This document shows, one piece after another, positions 23,142 through 31,504 of a stretch of 36,823 bases of DNA (position 1 is its first letter; the number at the start of each line of letters is the position of its first letter). The position numbers and the translations under genes are program-made. Source of the DNA: Oscillospiraceae bacterium. GTDB taxonomy: Bacteria > Bacillota > Clostridia > Oscillospirales > CAG-272. The notes under the pieces are model-generated. The model made no database searches, was not told the DNA's origin, and saw only the letters and a list, made by a program, of their open reading frames with translations. Where the stretch lies: contig SVRH01000007.1 in assembly GCA_015064925.1 (NCBI GenBank), positions 1-36,823 on the forward strand, in the 5' to 3' direction.

Positions 23142-25631
23142 TTATTTCAGTCCCAGAATTTCAAGGGCGGCTTCGCGCATTTTGAATTTCTGTACCTTGC
23201 CGGCGGCGTTCATGGGGAAGGTGTCGGTGAAGTAAATGTAACGAGGGCACTTATGGCGCGCCATGTGCGCAAGGGCAAATTCCTTCATTTCTTCAACCGT
23301 AGAGGTCTGTCCTTCCTTCAGAACGATCCAAGCCATTGCCTCTTCGCCGTACTGCTTGTCGGGCACACCGATGACCTGCACGTCGCTGATCTTGGGATGG
23401 GTCAGGTAGAATTCCTCGATCTCCTTGGGATAGAGGTTTTCACCGCCGCGGATGATCATATCCTTCAGTCTGCCCGTGATGACGTACAGCCCCTTTTCGT
23501 TGCGGCAAGCAAGGTCACCCGAGTGCAGCCAGCCGTCGCGGTCGATGGTGCCGATGGTGGCGTTGGGCATCTTGTAATAGCCCTTCATCAGGTGATAGCC
23601 TCTTGCCACGAATTCGCCGATCTCGTTGTCGGCGGCATCCTCGCCCGTTTCGGGATTGATGATCTTGGCTTCCACGTGGGGGAAGTGGTGACCGACGGTT
23701 TCCACACGGTCATCCAGCGGGTCGTTGACGTCCGACATGGTGGATCCGGGGGAGGATTCGGTCTGACCGTATACCGAGATGATTTCCTTCATGTTCATCT
23801 TCTCGGTGGCAAGACGCATCAGCTCCGGAGGACATCCCGCACCCGCCATGATGCCGGTACGGATGTAGGAGAAGTCGGTTTTGGCAAAGTCCTCGTGGTT
23901 CATCATGGCAATGAACATGGTGGGAACACCGTTGAAGCAGGTGATTCTTTCCTCGTTGATGCAGGCAAGCGAGGATTTGGGAGAGAAGTAGGGAATGGGG
24001 CAGAGAGTAGCACCGTGGGTCATGGAGGAGGTCATAGACAGCACCATGCCGAAGCAGTGGAACATGGGCACCTGGATCATCATACGGTCTGCAGTGGAGA
24101 GATCCATGCGGTCGCCGATACACTTACCGTTGTTAACAACAGAGTAGTGGGTCAGCATAACGCCCTTGGGGAATCCGGTGGTACCGGAGGTGTACTGCAT
24201 ATTACAAACGTCGTGGATGCTGACCTTTTCAGCCATGCGGTATACTTCGTCACGGGACACCATACCGCTTCTTGCCATGGCTTCCTCCCATGTCAGACAT
24301 CCCTGTTGGCGGTAGCCAACGGTGATGATGTTGCGCAGGAAGGGCAGACGCTTGCAGTGCAAGGGCTCACCGGGCTTGGTATGCTTCAGCTCGGGGCAGA
24401 GCTCGGAGATGATCTCGCTGTAATTGGAGTCCTTGCAGCTTTCGATCAGCACGAGAGTGTGGGTATCCGACTGACGCAGCAGGTATTCTGCTTCGTGTAC
24501 CTTGTACGCGGTGTTGACGGTGACCAGAATGGCACCGATCTTGGTGGTTGCCCAGAAGGTGATGAACCACTGGGGCACGTTGGTGGTCCAGATGGCTACC
24601 TTGCTGCCTGCCTTCACGCCCATGGAGATCAGTGCAGCGGCACATTCATCCACGTCATCGCGGAATTGGGAGTAGGTTCTGGTGTAGTCAAGGGTGGTAT
24701 ACTTGAATGCCAGCTGGTCGGGGAATGCCTCCACCTGTGCATCCAACACTTCGGAGAAAGTCTTTTCGATCAGCTCGTGCTGCTTCCAAAGGAAGCGGCC
24801 GGTCTTGGCACGGTTGTAGAAGAAGGGCTTTGCGACCTTGTATTCCGCATCAAAGCGTGAGAGGTAATGGATGAAGTGCAGGGAGATCATTTCCATATCC
24901 TGAATATCGTCGATCCAGGCAAGATCCCATTCAAGGCTCAGGAAGCCCGCGTAGTTGACAGAACGCAGAGCGTACATCATTTCAAACAGAGGCAGGTCGC
25001 CGTCGCCCACCAGACAGTATTCGATCTTTCCGTCCTCATCGACGGTGCTGTCCTTGATGTGAACGTGCTTGACGTAGGCACCGAGGTTGGTGATGGTCTG
25101 CTCAGCGCTTTCGCCGCCCTCGCGGAAGGTGTTGTGCATATCCCAAAGGGCGCAGATGTTATCGCAGGCGAAGCTGTCCAAAAGCTCTGTCAGACGCTTT
25201 GTGTTGCTGTACATACCGCAGGTTTCAACAAGGACGATGACCCCATTTTCCTCTGCGGTGCGCAGCACGGAGGAAAGCACCTTACGAACGGTTTCGTCAT
25301 CGCCGTACTTGGCACGCACACGCACGTTTTCCACCTTCAGAGAGGCGGCAATAGCGATCGCCTTTTCGATCTCGTCGACGGACACGTTGGCAAGATCGGG
25401 GTCGGAAATATCTGAAACGGTGTCGATACAGGGGATAGTGAGGCCGCTTTCCACCAGCTTTCTGCGGGTGGCGGTGATCATGGCAGGGTCAAATACGCTG
25501 CCCTTGGCGGAAAGGATGGGATCGTTTACGTCATAGAGCTCGATGCCCTGAAATTCAACGTCACGGGCCAGCTCTTGAAAGCTTTCCCAGTTATATCCGG
25601 TAAGACCTCTTGTGGAAAAGGAGAGTTTCAT
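23142..25631 (-). CDS. Fusion: sugar-isomerase-like TIM barrel + AMP-forming acyl-CoA ligase
   Basis: The product is 829 residues. Residues 1-265 form a xylose-isomerase-like TIM barrel with the usual metal ligand pattern: E136 (V-E-T), D164/H166 (W-D-M-H), H189/H191 (H-V-H-I) and E234 (L-E-W-D). Residues about 285-829 form an acyl-CoA synthetase. They include the P-loop Y-T-S-G-T-T-G-F-P-K-G (about 477-490), V-Y-G-Q-T-E-S-S, G-W-L-H-S-G-D, G-R-L-K-D-M-I-I-R-G-G-E-N and G-K-V-Q-K with catalytic Lys812. The ligase half activates a carboxylic acid with ATP and CoA. The barrel's substrate is unknown. It follows the LeuA-like gene by 19 bases under a leucine T-box, so I infer a role in leucine supply, for example activating isovalerate. 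One continuous frame spans both halves. Confidence 0.88.
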   Translation of the reverse strand: MKLSFSTRGLTGYNWESFQELARDVEFQGIELYDVNDPILSAKGSVFDPAMITATRRKLVESGLTIPCIDTVSDISDPDLANVSVDEIEKAIAIAASLKVENVRVRAKYGDDETVRKVLSSVLRTAEENGVIVLVETCGMYSNTKRLTELLDSFACDNICALWDMHNTFREGGESAEQTITNLGAYVKHVHIKDSTVDEDGKIEYCLVGDGDLPLFEMMYALRSVNYAGFLSLEWDLAWIDDIQDMEMISLHFIHYLSRFDAEYKVAKPFFYNRAKTGRFLWKQHELIEKTFSEVLDAQVEAFPDQLAFKYTTLDYTRTYSQFRDDVDECAAALISMGVKAGSKVAIWTTNVPQWFITFWATTKIGAILVTVNTAYKVHEAEYLLRQSDTHTLVLIESCKDSNYSEIISELCPELKHTKPGEPLHCKRLPFLRNIITVGYRQQGCLTWEEAMARSGMVSRDEVYRMAEKVSIHDVCNMQYTSGTTGFPKGVMLTHYSVVNNGKCIGDRMDLSTADRMMIQVPMFHCFGMVLSMTSSMTHGATLCPIPYFSPKSSLACINEERITCFNGVPTMFIAMMNHEDFAKTDFSYIRTGIMAGAGCPPELMRLATEKMNMKEIISVYGQTESSPGSTMSDVNDPLDDRVETVGHHFPHVEAKIINPETGEDAADNEIGEFVARGYHLMKGYYKMPNATIGTIDRDGWLHSGDLACRNEKGLYVITGRLKDMIIRGGENLYPKEIEEFYLTHPKISDVQVIGVPDKQYGEEAMAWIVLKEGQTSTVEEMKEFALAHMARHKCPRYIYFTDTFPMNAAGKVQKFKMREAALEILGLK

Positions 25632-25650
25632 GATCTATGTTACCTCCGTG

Positions 25651-27060
25651 TTACATTCTTTCTTCATAGGCGATCTTGTTGATCGCGGCAAGATATGCGT
25701 ACAAAGACGCGCTGATGATGTCGGTGGAAACACCGTTACCGGAATACAGTTTGCCGCCCGCACGCAGACGGATGAGTGCCGTACCCATGGCTTCTTTGCC
25801 CTCGGTCACCGACTGTACCTGAAAATCGTCCAGCTCGTAGCGGGTGCCGACGATCTGCTCGATGGCAAGGAAGGCTGCGTCGATGGGACCGTCGCCCTTG
25901 GCAAGTCCGGTCTGCTCTATGCCGTTCTTTTCGGTGATGATGGTGGCGGTGGCGCCGAACTGGCTGCCGTTGGTGATGACGAAGTTGATGAGCTTATAGG
26001 TGGGAGGCACCTGCAGCGCCACGGCTGCCACGATGGCTTCCAGCTCCTTGGTGCCGATCTTTTTGCTGGCGGCAGCTCTGGCAAAGGCATCGTATACCTT
26101 GGCATTGTCCTCATCGGACAAATCGTAGCCCAGCTGACGCACGGCTTTTTCAATGGTATCGTGGCTGTCGTTGCGGTCAAAGTATACGCCCTCTGCCCCC
26201 ACGCTTCTGCCGATCACGGGTGCTACGGTGGCGTGGTGCTCCTTGAGGATGTAGCGGATCTGGTCCACCGTTCTGTGCAGCTCGGTCACGGGGGTGGTGG
26301 TGGAGATGTGCATGCTGTCGCCGCGGCTGCCGATGATGGCGAGAATGGATTCCACAGAGGAAGCTGTGTCACCCTGACAGGTGACCTCAATGCCGTTTGC
26401 ACCCGCCTTGACGGCGGCGATGGCGCAGGCTGCCGAAAGACCCAGGGTGTTCATGCAGCGAACGGTCAGGGTCTTACCCGCAAGGGCGGGGATCTGTGCA
26501 CGCAGATCGGAAACGAGCTTTGCCATTTCATCGGGAAGGAAGGTACCCGCGGTATCACATACTGTGATGGAGCTTGCGCCTGCTTCCAGCGCCGTCGTAA
26601 CGGTCTGCACCAGATAGTCAAAGGAAGCACGGGTGGCATCCTCTGCGGTGAAATTGACATTTTTGCAAAGCCCTGCCGCATGGGAGACCAATTCCTTGAT
26701 CTTTTCGGGCATCTTTGCGGGCTTGATGTGGCAAATATATTCCATCTGCACGGCAGAAATGGGCAGAGAAACGGTTAGCTGAGGATTCTTGGCACAGGAG
26801 ATTGCCTTCCATGCTTCATCGATGGATGCGGTGGTCATGCCAACGGTCAGAGCTGTTGTACTGTTCTTCAGAACGCCTGCGATGGTGCGCACCAACAGGG
26901 CCTCGGTCTTGGATCCCTTGATGCCGGGCAGCATGATGGTCGAAATGTGTAAGCTATCCAGCTTTTTGGCGATCTCGATGGTTTCTTTGAATGTGAGGGC
27001 GTGCTGCTTGCCGCTATCGGCGGTGGCAAGAGTCACGTCGGTGAGTTGAATGATCGACAT
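25651..27060 (-). CDS. Catalytically degenerate 2-isopropylmalate-synthase-like protein with LeuA regulatory domain
   Basis: The product is 469 residues. ATG 27060 has GAGGAGG six to seven bases upstream; the open frame beyond it is the T-box leader. Residues 1-330 follow the HMGL-like barrel of LeuA, for example A-E-D-A-T-R at 129-134 and C-D-T-A-G. However, the opening D-T-T-L-R-D-G is D-V-T-L-A-T-A-D here, so the catalytic Arg and the next Asp are gone. The metal-binding H-C-H-N-D-L-G is R201-C-M203-N-T-L-G, so both His are gone. Residues about 340-469 are a well-kept LeuA allosteric domain (N-G-S-Q-F-G-A-T-A, G-K-G/D-G-P-I-D-A, G-G-K-L-Y-S-G-N-G-V-S-T-D). It may sense leucine without catalysis or do another reaction. 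It is unlikely to be a working LeuA. Confidence 0.85.
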   Translation of the reverse strand: MSIIQLTDVTLATADSGKQHALTFKETIEIAKKLDSLHISTIMLPGIKGSKTEALLVRTIAGVLKNSTTALTVGMTTASIDEAWKAISCAKNPQLTVSLPISAVQMEYICHIKPAKMPEKIKELVSHAAGLCKNVNFTAEDATRASFDYLVQTVTTALEAGASSITVCDTAGTFLPDEMAKLVSDLRAQIPALAGKTLTVRCMNTLGLSAACAIAAVKAGANGIEVTCQGDTASSVESILAIIGSRGDSMHISTTTPVTELHRTVDQIRYILKEHHATVAPVIGRSVGAEGVYFDRNDSHDTIEKAVRQLGYDLSDEDNAKVYDAFARAAASKKIGTKELEAIVAAVALQVPPTYKLINFVITNGSQFGATATIITEKNGIEQTGLAKGDGPIDAAFLAIEQIVGTRYELDDFQVQSVTEGKEAMGTALIRLRAGGKLYSGNGVSTDIISASLYAYLAAINKIAYEERM

Positions 27061-27074
27061 AATAGTCCTCCTCT

Positions 27075-27341
27075 TGAAAATAAAAAAGCCTCGGAGCAAA
27101 TGCTGCTCCGGGGACGATGAATATCGCGGTACCACCCCGGTTACTGTCAAAAGAACAGTCACCTTCATACGAATTCCAACAAATTCGCTGCCATGATAAC
27201 GGGGCATGCCGTAACGTCTTACTTGAAAGTTCGGACGTTCCGCTCCGGAACGAGTTTGTATACCGCCCTTGTACCGACTTACACCAACCGTCGGCTCTCT
27301 GCGCCAAAAAGCAAGATACATAATTCCATCTGCGCGTTTAC
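27075..27341 (-). ncRNA. T-box riboswitch, leucine (specifier CUC)
   Basis: The minus-strand leader carries the T-box core GGTGGTACCGCG (27125-27136). Stem I has AGAGAGC, GGTTGGTGTAAG and a GGAGC turn. In Stem I, the helix GGAAU/GUUCC sits directly below the specifier loop, and the three bases before GUUCC are CUC (plus-strand GAG, 27252-27254), a leucine codon. A terminator hairpin (27089-27098 with 27104-27113, one mismatch) and a T-run follow. UGGU in the core would pair with the ACCA end of an uncharged tRNA. The cognate tRNA-Leu(GAG) is encoded in this window at 11771-11855. Low charged tRNA-Leu should turn on the LeuA-like and ligase-fusion genes. Confidence 0.92.
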
Positions 27342-27347
27342 CCTTTC

Positions 27348-27376
27348 AGTATAGCACCGCATTGTTTGTTTGTCAA
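27348..27376 (-). promoter_or_regulatory. Promoter of the leucine T-box operon
   Basis: On the minus strand, TTGACA (27371-27376) and TATACT (27348-27353) have a 17-base spacer. It lies just past the terminator of the isoleucine T-box operon. Confidence 0.88.
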
Positions 27377-27398
27377 GAACTTTTTGAAAAAATAACAG

Positions 27399-27429
27399 AA
27401 AAAAGGAGCTTTTTGAAAGCTCCTTTTTT
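27399..27429 (-). terminator. Terminator of the isoleucine T-box / VOR operon
   Basis: A 14-bp stem (27399-27412 with 27416-27429) ends in six T on the minus strand, just after the amidohydrolase stop. Confidence 0.9.
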
Positions 27430-27431
27430 AG

Positions 27432-28220
27432 TTAGCAGTGATAAAACCGAATGAAATTTTCCGCAAAGAGCAGTTCATTTTCCCGCTCGGTCAGTCCCAG
27501 CGCCAGATTGCGTTCCATTTCCTCCTTGGCATTCCACATGGGAAAATCGGTGCCGAAGAGGAAGGATTCCACGCCGAAGCGGTCGATCAGCCGCTTCGCC
27601 TTTTCGGTATCCATGAAAGCAAGCGAGCTGGAGGTGTCGAACACCAGCCGCTCGGGATCGATCGGCAGACAGTCCACCTCGTCCCACTGGCTGTAGCCGC
27701 CGAAGTGTGCGGCGTGTACCCGCAGATCGGGCACCTTCAGCATCAGGTTGCGCAGCCTCTCGGGCCCTGTAAAATCGTAGCGCTTATCTCCCATGTGAAA
27801 GAGCACGGGAAGACCGCGTCTTGCGATCTCGCGGTACATGGGGAGCGCTTTTTCATCGTCAATGGGAAATTTTTGAAAGTCGTTGTGGAACTTGATGCCC
27901 ACAAGGCCCATTTCTGTAATACGGTCAAGCTCGCCGCTGATATCCGTATAGTCGGGATGCAGGGCGCCAAGACCGATCAGCTCGGGATGCGCTTTGCAGC
28001 TTGCAGAAATGAAATCGTTGATGTGCTCTGTCTGATCGGGGGTGACCGCCGAGGAACAGACGAGATATCGGGAAACGCCGATGGCAGCGCCTTCACGCAA
28101 AAGGGTGGATACCATGGCGTTTGTATACATGGGGATTCCGTAAAACGCACCTATATTTCCCGACGCCTTAACGGCGATCTTGTCGGGAAATATATGGGTG
28201 TGTGCGTCGATGATGTCCAT
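27432..28220 (-). CDS. Amidohydrolase-2-type TIM-barrel metal hydrolase or decarboxylase
   Basis: The product is 262 residues. It opens I-I-D-A-H-T-H-I-F-P (D5, H7, H9), the metal-binding signature of the amidohydrolase-2 family. Later ligands are visible in L-F-H-M-G-D, V-H-A-A-H-F-G-G and L-F-G-T-D-F-P. Family members hydrolyse or decarboxylate small organic acids or lactones. It is the last gene of the VOR operon, 9 bases after the gamma-subunit stop and with a weak ribosome site, so it probably depends on coupled translation. Its part in branched-chain acid metabolism is unknown; removing a side product or processing an acid precursor are both possible. Confidence 0.8.
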   Translation of the reverse strand: MDIIDAHTHIFPDKIAVKASGNIGAFYGIPMYTNAMVSTLLREGAAIGVSRYLVCSSAVTPDQTEHINDFISASCKAHPELIGLGALHPDYTDISGELDRITEMGLVGIKFHNDFQKFPIDDEKALPMYREIARRGLPVLFHMGDKRYDFTGPERLRNLMLKVPDLRVHAAHFGGYSQWDEVDCLPIDPERLVFDTSSSLAFMDTEKAKRLIDRFGVESFLFGTDFPMWNAKEEMERNLALGLTERENELLFAENFIRFYHC

Positions 28221-28229
28221 AATTTGCGT

Positions 28230-28766
28230 TTAGCCCTCGTAATCGTAGCCCAGCTTCAGCGCCTTCATGTTGATATCCAGCATATCGGCGCGCTTGGCGG
28301 AGATGACCTTTCTAAGCGCTCTTTCCACGTTTTCAAAGGGGATGACAGAGGTTTCCTTGATCACCTTGCCCAGAATGATCATGTTGGCAAGGGTGGGCAT
28401 ACCGTTTTCGGATGCCAAACGGGTGGCGGGGATGAAGTAGGTGTTTACGTCCTCTCTTACGGCGCCTCTGGCAATCAGAGAGCTGTCGACGAATACCTTG
28501 CCGCCCTTTTCCACAGCATTTTCATACTTGTCATAGGAGGGCAGATTCATGGCGATGAGCACGTCGGGGTTGTTGACAATGGGAGAACCGACGGGAGTGT
28601 CGCTGAGAATGACAGAGCAGTTAGCAGTACCGCCGCGCATTTCGGGACCGTAGGAGGGAAGCCAGGAAACCTGGCGGCCTTCCAGCAGACCTTCGTAGGC
28701 AAGGAACTTACCGGAGAACAGGATACCCTGTCCACCAAATCCTGCAAACAGAATCTTAGTAGTCAT
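28230..28766 (-). CDS. 2-oxoacid:ferredoxin oxidoreductase, gamma subunit
   Basis: The product is 178 residues, the usual length of the gamma subunit. It opens [14 protein letters not shown], the conserved glycine-rich start of the family, with [10 protein letters not shown] following. The ATG overlaps the stop of the beta subunit by one base (TGATG), a classic coupled pair. With the alpha, beta and ferredoxin-like subunits it completes a four-part KOR/VOR-type enzyme. This enzyme interconverts a 2-oxoacid plus CoA with an acyl-CoA, CO2 and reduced ferredoxin in the cytoplasm. Confidence 0.92.
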   Translation of the reverse strand: MTTKILFAGFGGQGILFSGKFLAYEGLLEGRQVSWLPSYGPEMRGGTANCSVILSDTPVGSPIVNNPDVLIAMNLPSYDKYENAVEKGGKVFVDSSLIARGAVREDVNTYFIPATRLASENGMPTLANMIILGKVIKETSVIPFENVERALRKVISAKRADMLDINMKALKLGYDYEG

Positions 28767-29512
28767 CAGTTGTCACCTCCGGTCTTATCCTTGAACACGC
28801 CCAGAGGATAGTAGGGCTTCATGTTCTCTTCCAGCCAGTTCAGGGCCTTGTCGGGGGTCATGCCCCAGTTAGTGGGACAGGTGGACAGAACCTCTACAAG
28901 CGAGAAGCCCTTGCCCTCCAGCTGACACTGGAATGCCTTCTTGATGGCTCTCTTGGCGTCCTTGACGCACTTGACCGAGTTAACTGCTACACGCTCGATG
29001 TAGGCGGGCGCCTCCAGCGTGGAGAGCATTTCGGAAACGCGGACGGGATAGCCGACGGTCTTGGTGTCACGACCATAGGGAGAGGTCTGGGTGACCTGAC
29101 CGGGCAGGGAGGTGGGAGCCATCTGACCGCCGGTCATGCCGTAAATGGCGTTGTTAACGAAGATAACGGTAATGTTTTCGCCTCTTGCAGCTGCGTGTAC
29201 GGTCTCTGCGGTACCGATGGCGGCAAGGTCACCGTCACCCTGATAGGTGAAAACGATGTTTTCGGGATTGGCGCGCTTGACACCGGTGGCAACGGCGGGC
29301 GCACGGCCGTGAGCCGCCTGCACCATGTCACAGTTAAAGTAGTTATAGGTAAATACCGAGCAACCAACCGAGGCAATACCAACGGTCTTGCCTTCGATAC
29401 CCAGCTCGTCCAGAGCTTCTGCCACCAGACGGTGGATGATGCCGTGGGTGCAGCCGGGGCAGTAGTGCAGCTGATTATCGGTCAAAGCTTTCGGTTTTTC
29501 AAATACGACCAT
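28766..29512 (-). CDS. 2-oxoacid:ferredoxin oxidoreductase, beta (TPP-binding) subunit
   Basis: The product is 248 residues from ATG 29512, which has GAGGTG about 7 bases upstream. A longer in-frame start at 29533 would overlap the alpha gene and has a weaker site. The N-terminal Y-C-P-G-C-T-H-G carries the Cys pair of the family. The thiamine diphosphate motif G-D-G-D-L-A-A-I-G through [11 protein letters not shown] is intact. This subunit binds thiamine diphosphate and holds the active site with the alpha subunit. Its sequence is of the KOR/VOR group rather than the long single-chain pyruvate enzyme. Confidence 0.93.
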   Translation of the reverse strand: MVVFEKPKALTDNQLHYCPGCTHGIIHRLVAEALDELGIEGKTVGIASVGCSVFTYNYFNCDMVQAAHGRAPAVATGVKRANPENIVFTYQGDGDLAAIGTAETVHAAARGENITVIFVNNAIYGMTGGQMAPTSLPGQVTQTSPYGRDTKTVGYPVRVSEMLSTLEAPAYIERVAVNSVKCVKDAKRAIKKAFQCQLEGKGFSLVEVLSTCPTNWGMTPDKALNWLEENMKPYYPLGVFKDKTGGDN

Positions 29513-29522
29513 GTTTGACACC

Positions 29523-30578
29523 TCACATTTCATTGGCTTTCAGAATGGAATCAAGTACCTGCTCGGGAGTGGGGATCAGACCGCCGGTGCGGTTGCACAG
29601 GGTAACGGGACGCTTGCAACGGATGGCAAGCTCCACGTCCTCGATCATCTGACCCATGGACAGCTCCACGGAGATAAAGGACTTGCAGTGCTCGGCAGCC
29701 TTCAGAAGAGGCGCCTTGGGGAAGGGATACAGAGTGATGGGACGGACCATACCGACCTTCACGCCCTTTGCACGGGCAGCGTCGATGGCATTTTTGGAAA
29801 CGCGTGCGGCGATACCGAAGGCAACCACGCAGATCTCTGCGTCGTCCATGCAGTATTCCTCGTACAGAGTTTCTTCCTCTGCCAGCTTCTTGTAACGCTC
29901 GAAGCGCTCCATGTTCCAGTTTTCCAGCTCTTCGGGGTTCAGGGACAGAGAGTTGACCACGTTGTGCGCTCTCTTGCAGCCGGTACCGGTAACAGCCCAG
30001 GGCTTTTCGATCTTTTCGGGTGCGGTGATATCAAGCGAAACGGGCTCCATCATCTGACCCATGGTGCCATCCGCCAGCAGCATGCAGGGGATGCGGTACT
30101 TGTCAGCCAGCTCAAAGCCCTTCACGGTCATGTCAGCCATTTCCTGCACAGAAGCGGGAGCGAGAACGATCATGTGGTAGTCGCCGTGACCGCCGCCGCG
30201 GGTAGCCTGGAAATAGTCGGACTGAGAGGGCTGAATGCCGCCAAGTCCGGGACCGCCGCGCTGTACGTTGACAACGAGGGCGGGCAGGTCGCAGCCTGCC
30301 ATATAGGAAAGGCCTTCGCTCTTAAGGGAGATGCCGGGAGAAGAGGAGGAGGTCATTACGCGACAGCCGGCAGCGGCAGTACCGATCACCATGTTGATCG
30401 CGGCGATCTCGGATTCAGCCTGCAGGAACACGCCGCCGATCTTGGGCATGCGCTTTGCCATATAAGCGGCAACCTCAGTCTGAGGGGTGATGGGATAACC
30501 GTAGTAGTGACGGCATCCGCAGAGAATGGCAGCCTCGGCAATTGCCTCGTTGCCTTTCATTAAAACTTTTTCGGACAT
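29523..30578 (-). CDS. vorB: 2-oxoacid:ferredoxin oxidoreductase, alpha subunit (VorB type)
   Basis: The product is 351 residues, matching the roughly 350-residue VorB (3-oxo-branched-acid) alpha subunits. Visible are the N-terminal [45 protein letters not shown] and [18 protein letters not shown]. The last stretch is characteristic of the VorB group. AGGAGG precedes the ATG. With its partners it should act on branched-chain 2-oxoacids such as 2-oxoisovalerate or 3-methyl-2-oxovalerate. The exact substrate cannot be read from sequence; phenylpyruvate-like acids are an alternative. Confidence 0.93.
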   Translation of the reverse strand: MSEKVLMKGNEAIAEAAILCGCRHYYGYPITPQTEVAAYMAKRMPKIGGVFLQAESEIAAINMVIGTAAAGCRVMTSSSSPGISLKSEGLSYMAGCDLPALVVNVQRGGPGLGGIQPSQSDYFQATRGGGHGDYHMIVLAPASVQEMADMTVKGFELADKYRIPCMLLADGTMGQMMEPVSLDITAPEKIEKPWAVTGTGCKRAHNVVNSLSLNPEELENWNMERFERYKKLAEEETLYEEYCMDDAEICVVAFGIAARVSKNAIDAARAKGVKVGMVRPITLYPFPKAPLLKAAEHCKSFISVELSMGQMIEDVELAIRCKRPVTLCNRTGGLIPTPEQVLDSILKANEM

Positions 30579-30596
30579 TGTTTGGTTCCTCCTATC

Positions 30597-30803
30597 TTAC
30601 TTTTCGACGGTGATCACACAGTCGGGGCACATGGTCGCGCAGAAGGCGCAGCCGATGCAAGCGTCCTGGTTGGTCATTTCAGCGGGGTGATGTCCCTTGG
30701 CGTTGATCACGTCCTTGGACATGACAAGGATCTTCTTGGGGCAGGCGGAAACGCATAGTCCGCAGCCCTTACAAAGATCGGTTTTAAATGTTACTTTAGC
30801 CAT
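30597..30803 (-). CDS. Ferredoxin-like delta subunit with two [4Fe-4S] clusters
   Basis: The product is 68 residues from ATG 30803, with GGAGG 8 bases upstream. Two CxxCxxCxxxC motifs are present: C-K-G-C-G-L-C-V-S-A-C-P and C-I-G-C-A-F-C-A-T-M-C-P. This is the size and layout of the delta subunit of four-subunit 2-oxoacid:ferredoxin oxidoreductases, which passes electrons between the thiamine site and free ferredoxin. It directly precedes the alpha subunit. Confidence 0.93.
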   Translation of the reverse strand: MAKVTFKTDLCKGCGLCVSACPKKILVMSKDVINAKGHHPAEMTNQDACIGCAFCATMCPDCVITVEK

Positions 30804-30824
30804 TTGAATTACCTCCAAAAGAAG

Positions 30825-31496
30825 TTATGATTGAGCGCCGTAAAGGCGTTTGTTTTGCAGGGTGAGAGGGAAAAGATCGGGAATCTTTTCTTCCAGCGCG
30901 GGAACGAGATCCGCACGCACGGTGTTCATTACGATGGGAAGCCCCATGGCATCGGCAACGGCCTTAGCCTTTTCATAACCGGCTATGACCGTTTCGGCGG
31001 TGGTCTCTTTTCCGATGTTGGTGTTGTTGACAATGCCTGTAAATGGCAGATGACAGGCAGCAAGGATCTCGTCTGCCACCTCCAGTGCACCCTCCGTGTC
31101 CGAGGTGAGCGGACGGCTGGCATTGTATACGAAGAGCATTTCGAAATTGTTTTCCTCGGCAATGCCGGGAGACAGCCTGCCCAGCGCCAGCGCACCGCGG
31201 TCATCGCCCCCCACGTCCAGCACGTAATACTGTTCGGGGCGGTCCAGCACCGCGTAGATCTCGTCAGGAAGTGCGGGCACGTCTACGTTGGAGTTGGCGT
31301 ATTCCGAGGAGATGAATTCGATCCCGTTTTGCGCAAGCAGCTCCTCGCTGTCCTTGGCACGGTAATAGGGATTGACGATATCAATATCCAGAAAGGCGGT
31401 GGGAAGACCCGCTTTTGCCATGTGAAGGGCATAGTTGACGGCAATGTTCGTCTTGCCGCTGCCGTAGTGCCCTGCGAAGAGGATGACTCTTTTCAT
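30825..31496 (-). CDS. SIMIBI-type P-loop ATPase of unknown role in the VOR operon
   Basis: The product is 223 residues from ATG 31496, with TGAGG just upstream; an in-frame GTG at 31508 overlaps the ligase stop and lacks a ribosome site. Walker A is G9-H-Y-G-S-G-K15-T. L-D-I-D-I-V-N-P-Y-Y-R and Y-V-L-D-V-G-G-D-D-R-G-A-L-A-L-G look like the switch and Walker B regions of MinD/CooC-like ATPases. N-N-T-N-I-G-K may be the base-recognition motif. It lies between the acyl-CoA ligase and the ferredoxin subunit. I infer a maturation, cluster-insertion or reactivation role for the oxidoreductase or a partner, by analogy with CooC. No direct evidence shows this. Confidence 0.8.
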   Translation of the reverse strand: MKRVILFAGHYGSGKTNIAVNYALHMAKAGLPTAFLDIDIVNPYYRAKDSEELLAQNGIEFISSEYANSNVDVPALPDEIYAVLDRPEQYYVLDVGGDDRGALALGRLSPGIAEENNFEMLFVYNASRPLTSDTEGALEVADEILAACHLPFTGIVNNTNIGKETTAETVIAGYEKAKAVADAMGLPIVMNTVRADLVPALEEKIPDLFPLTLQNKRLYGAQS

Positions 31497-31504
31497 GGGA
31501 CGCC

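Noticed and set aside
23253..24860. 535-codon plus-strand open frame
   Set aside because: It is antisense to the TIM-barrel/ligase fusion and His/Gly/Val-rich, with no family resemblance.
27061..27321. 87-residue N-terminal extension of the LeuA-like protein
   Set aside because: This stretch is the T-box leader, with its own promoter and terminator; GAGGAGG points to ATG 27060.
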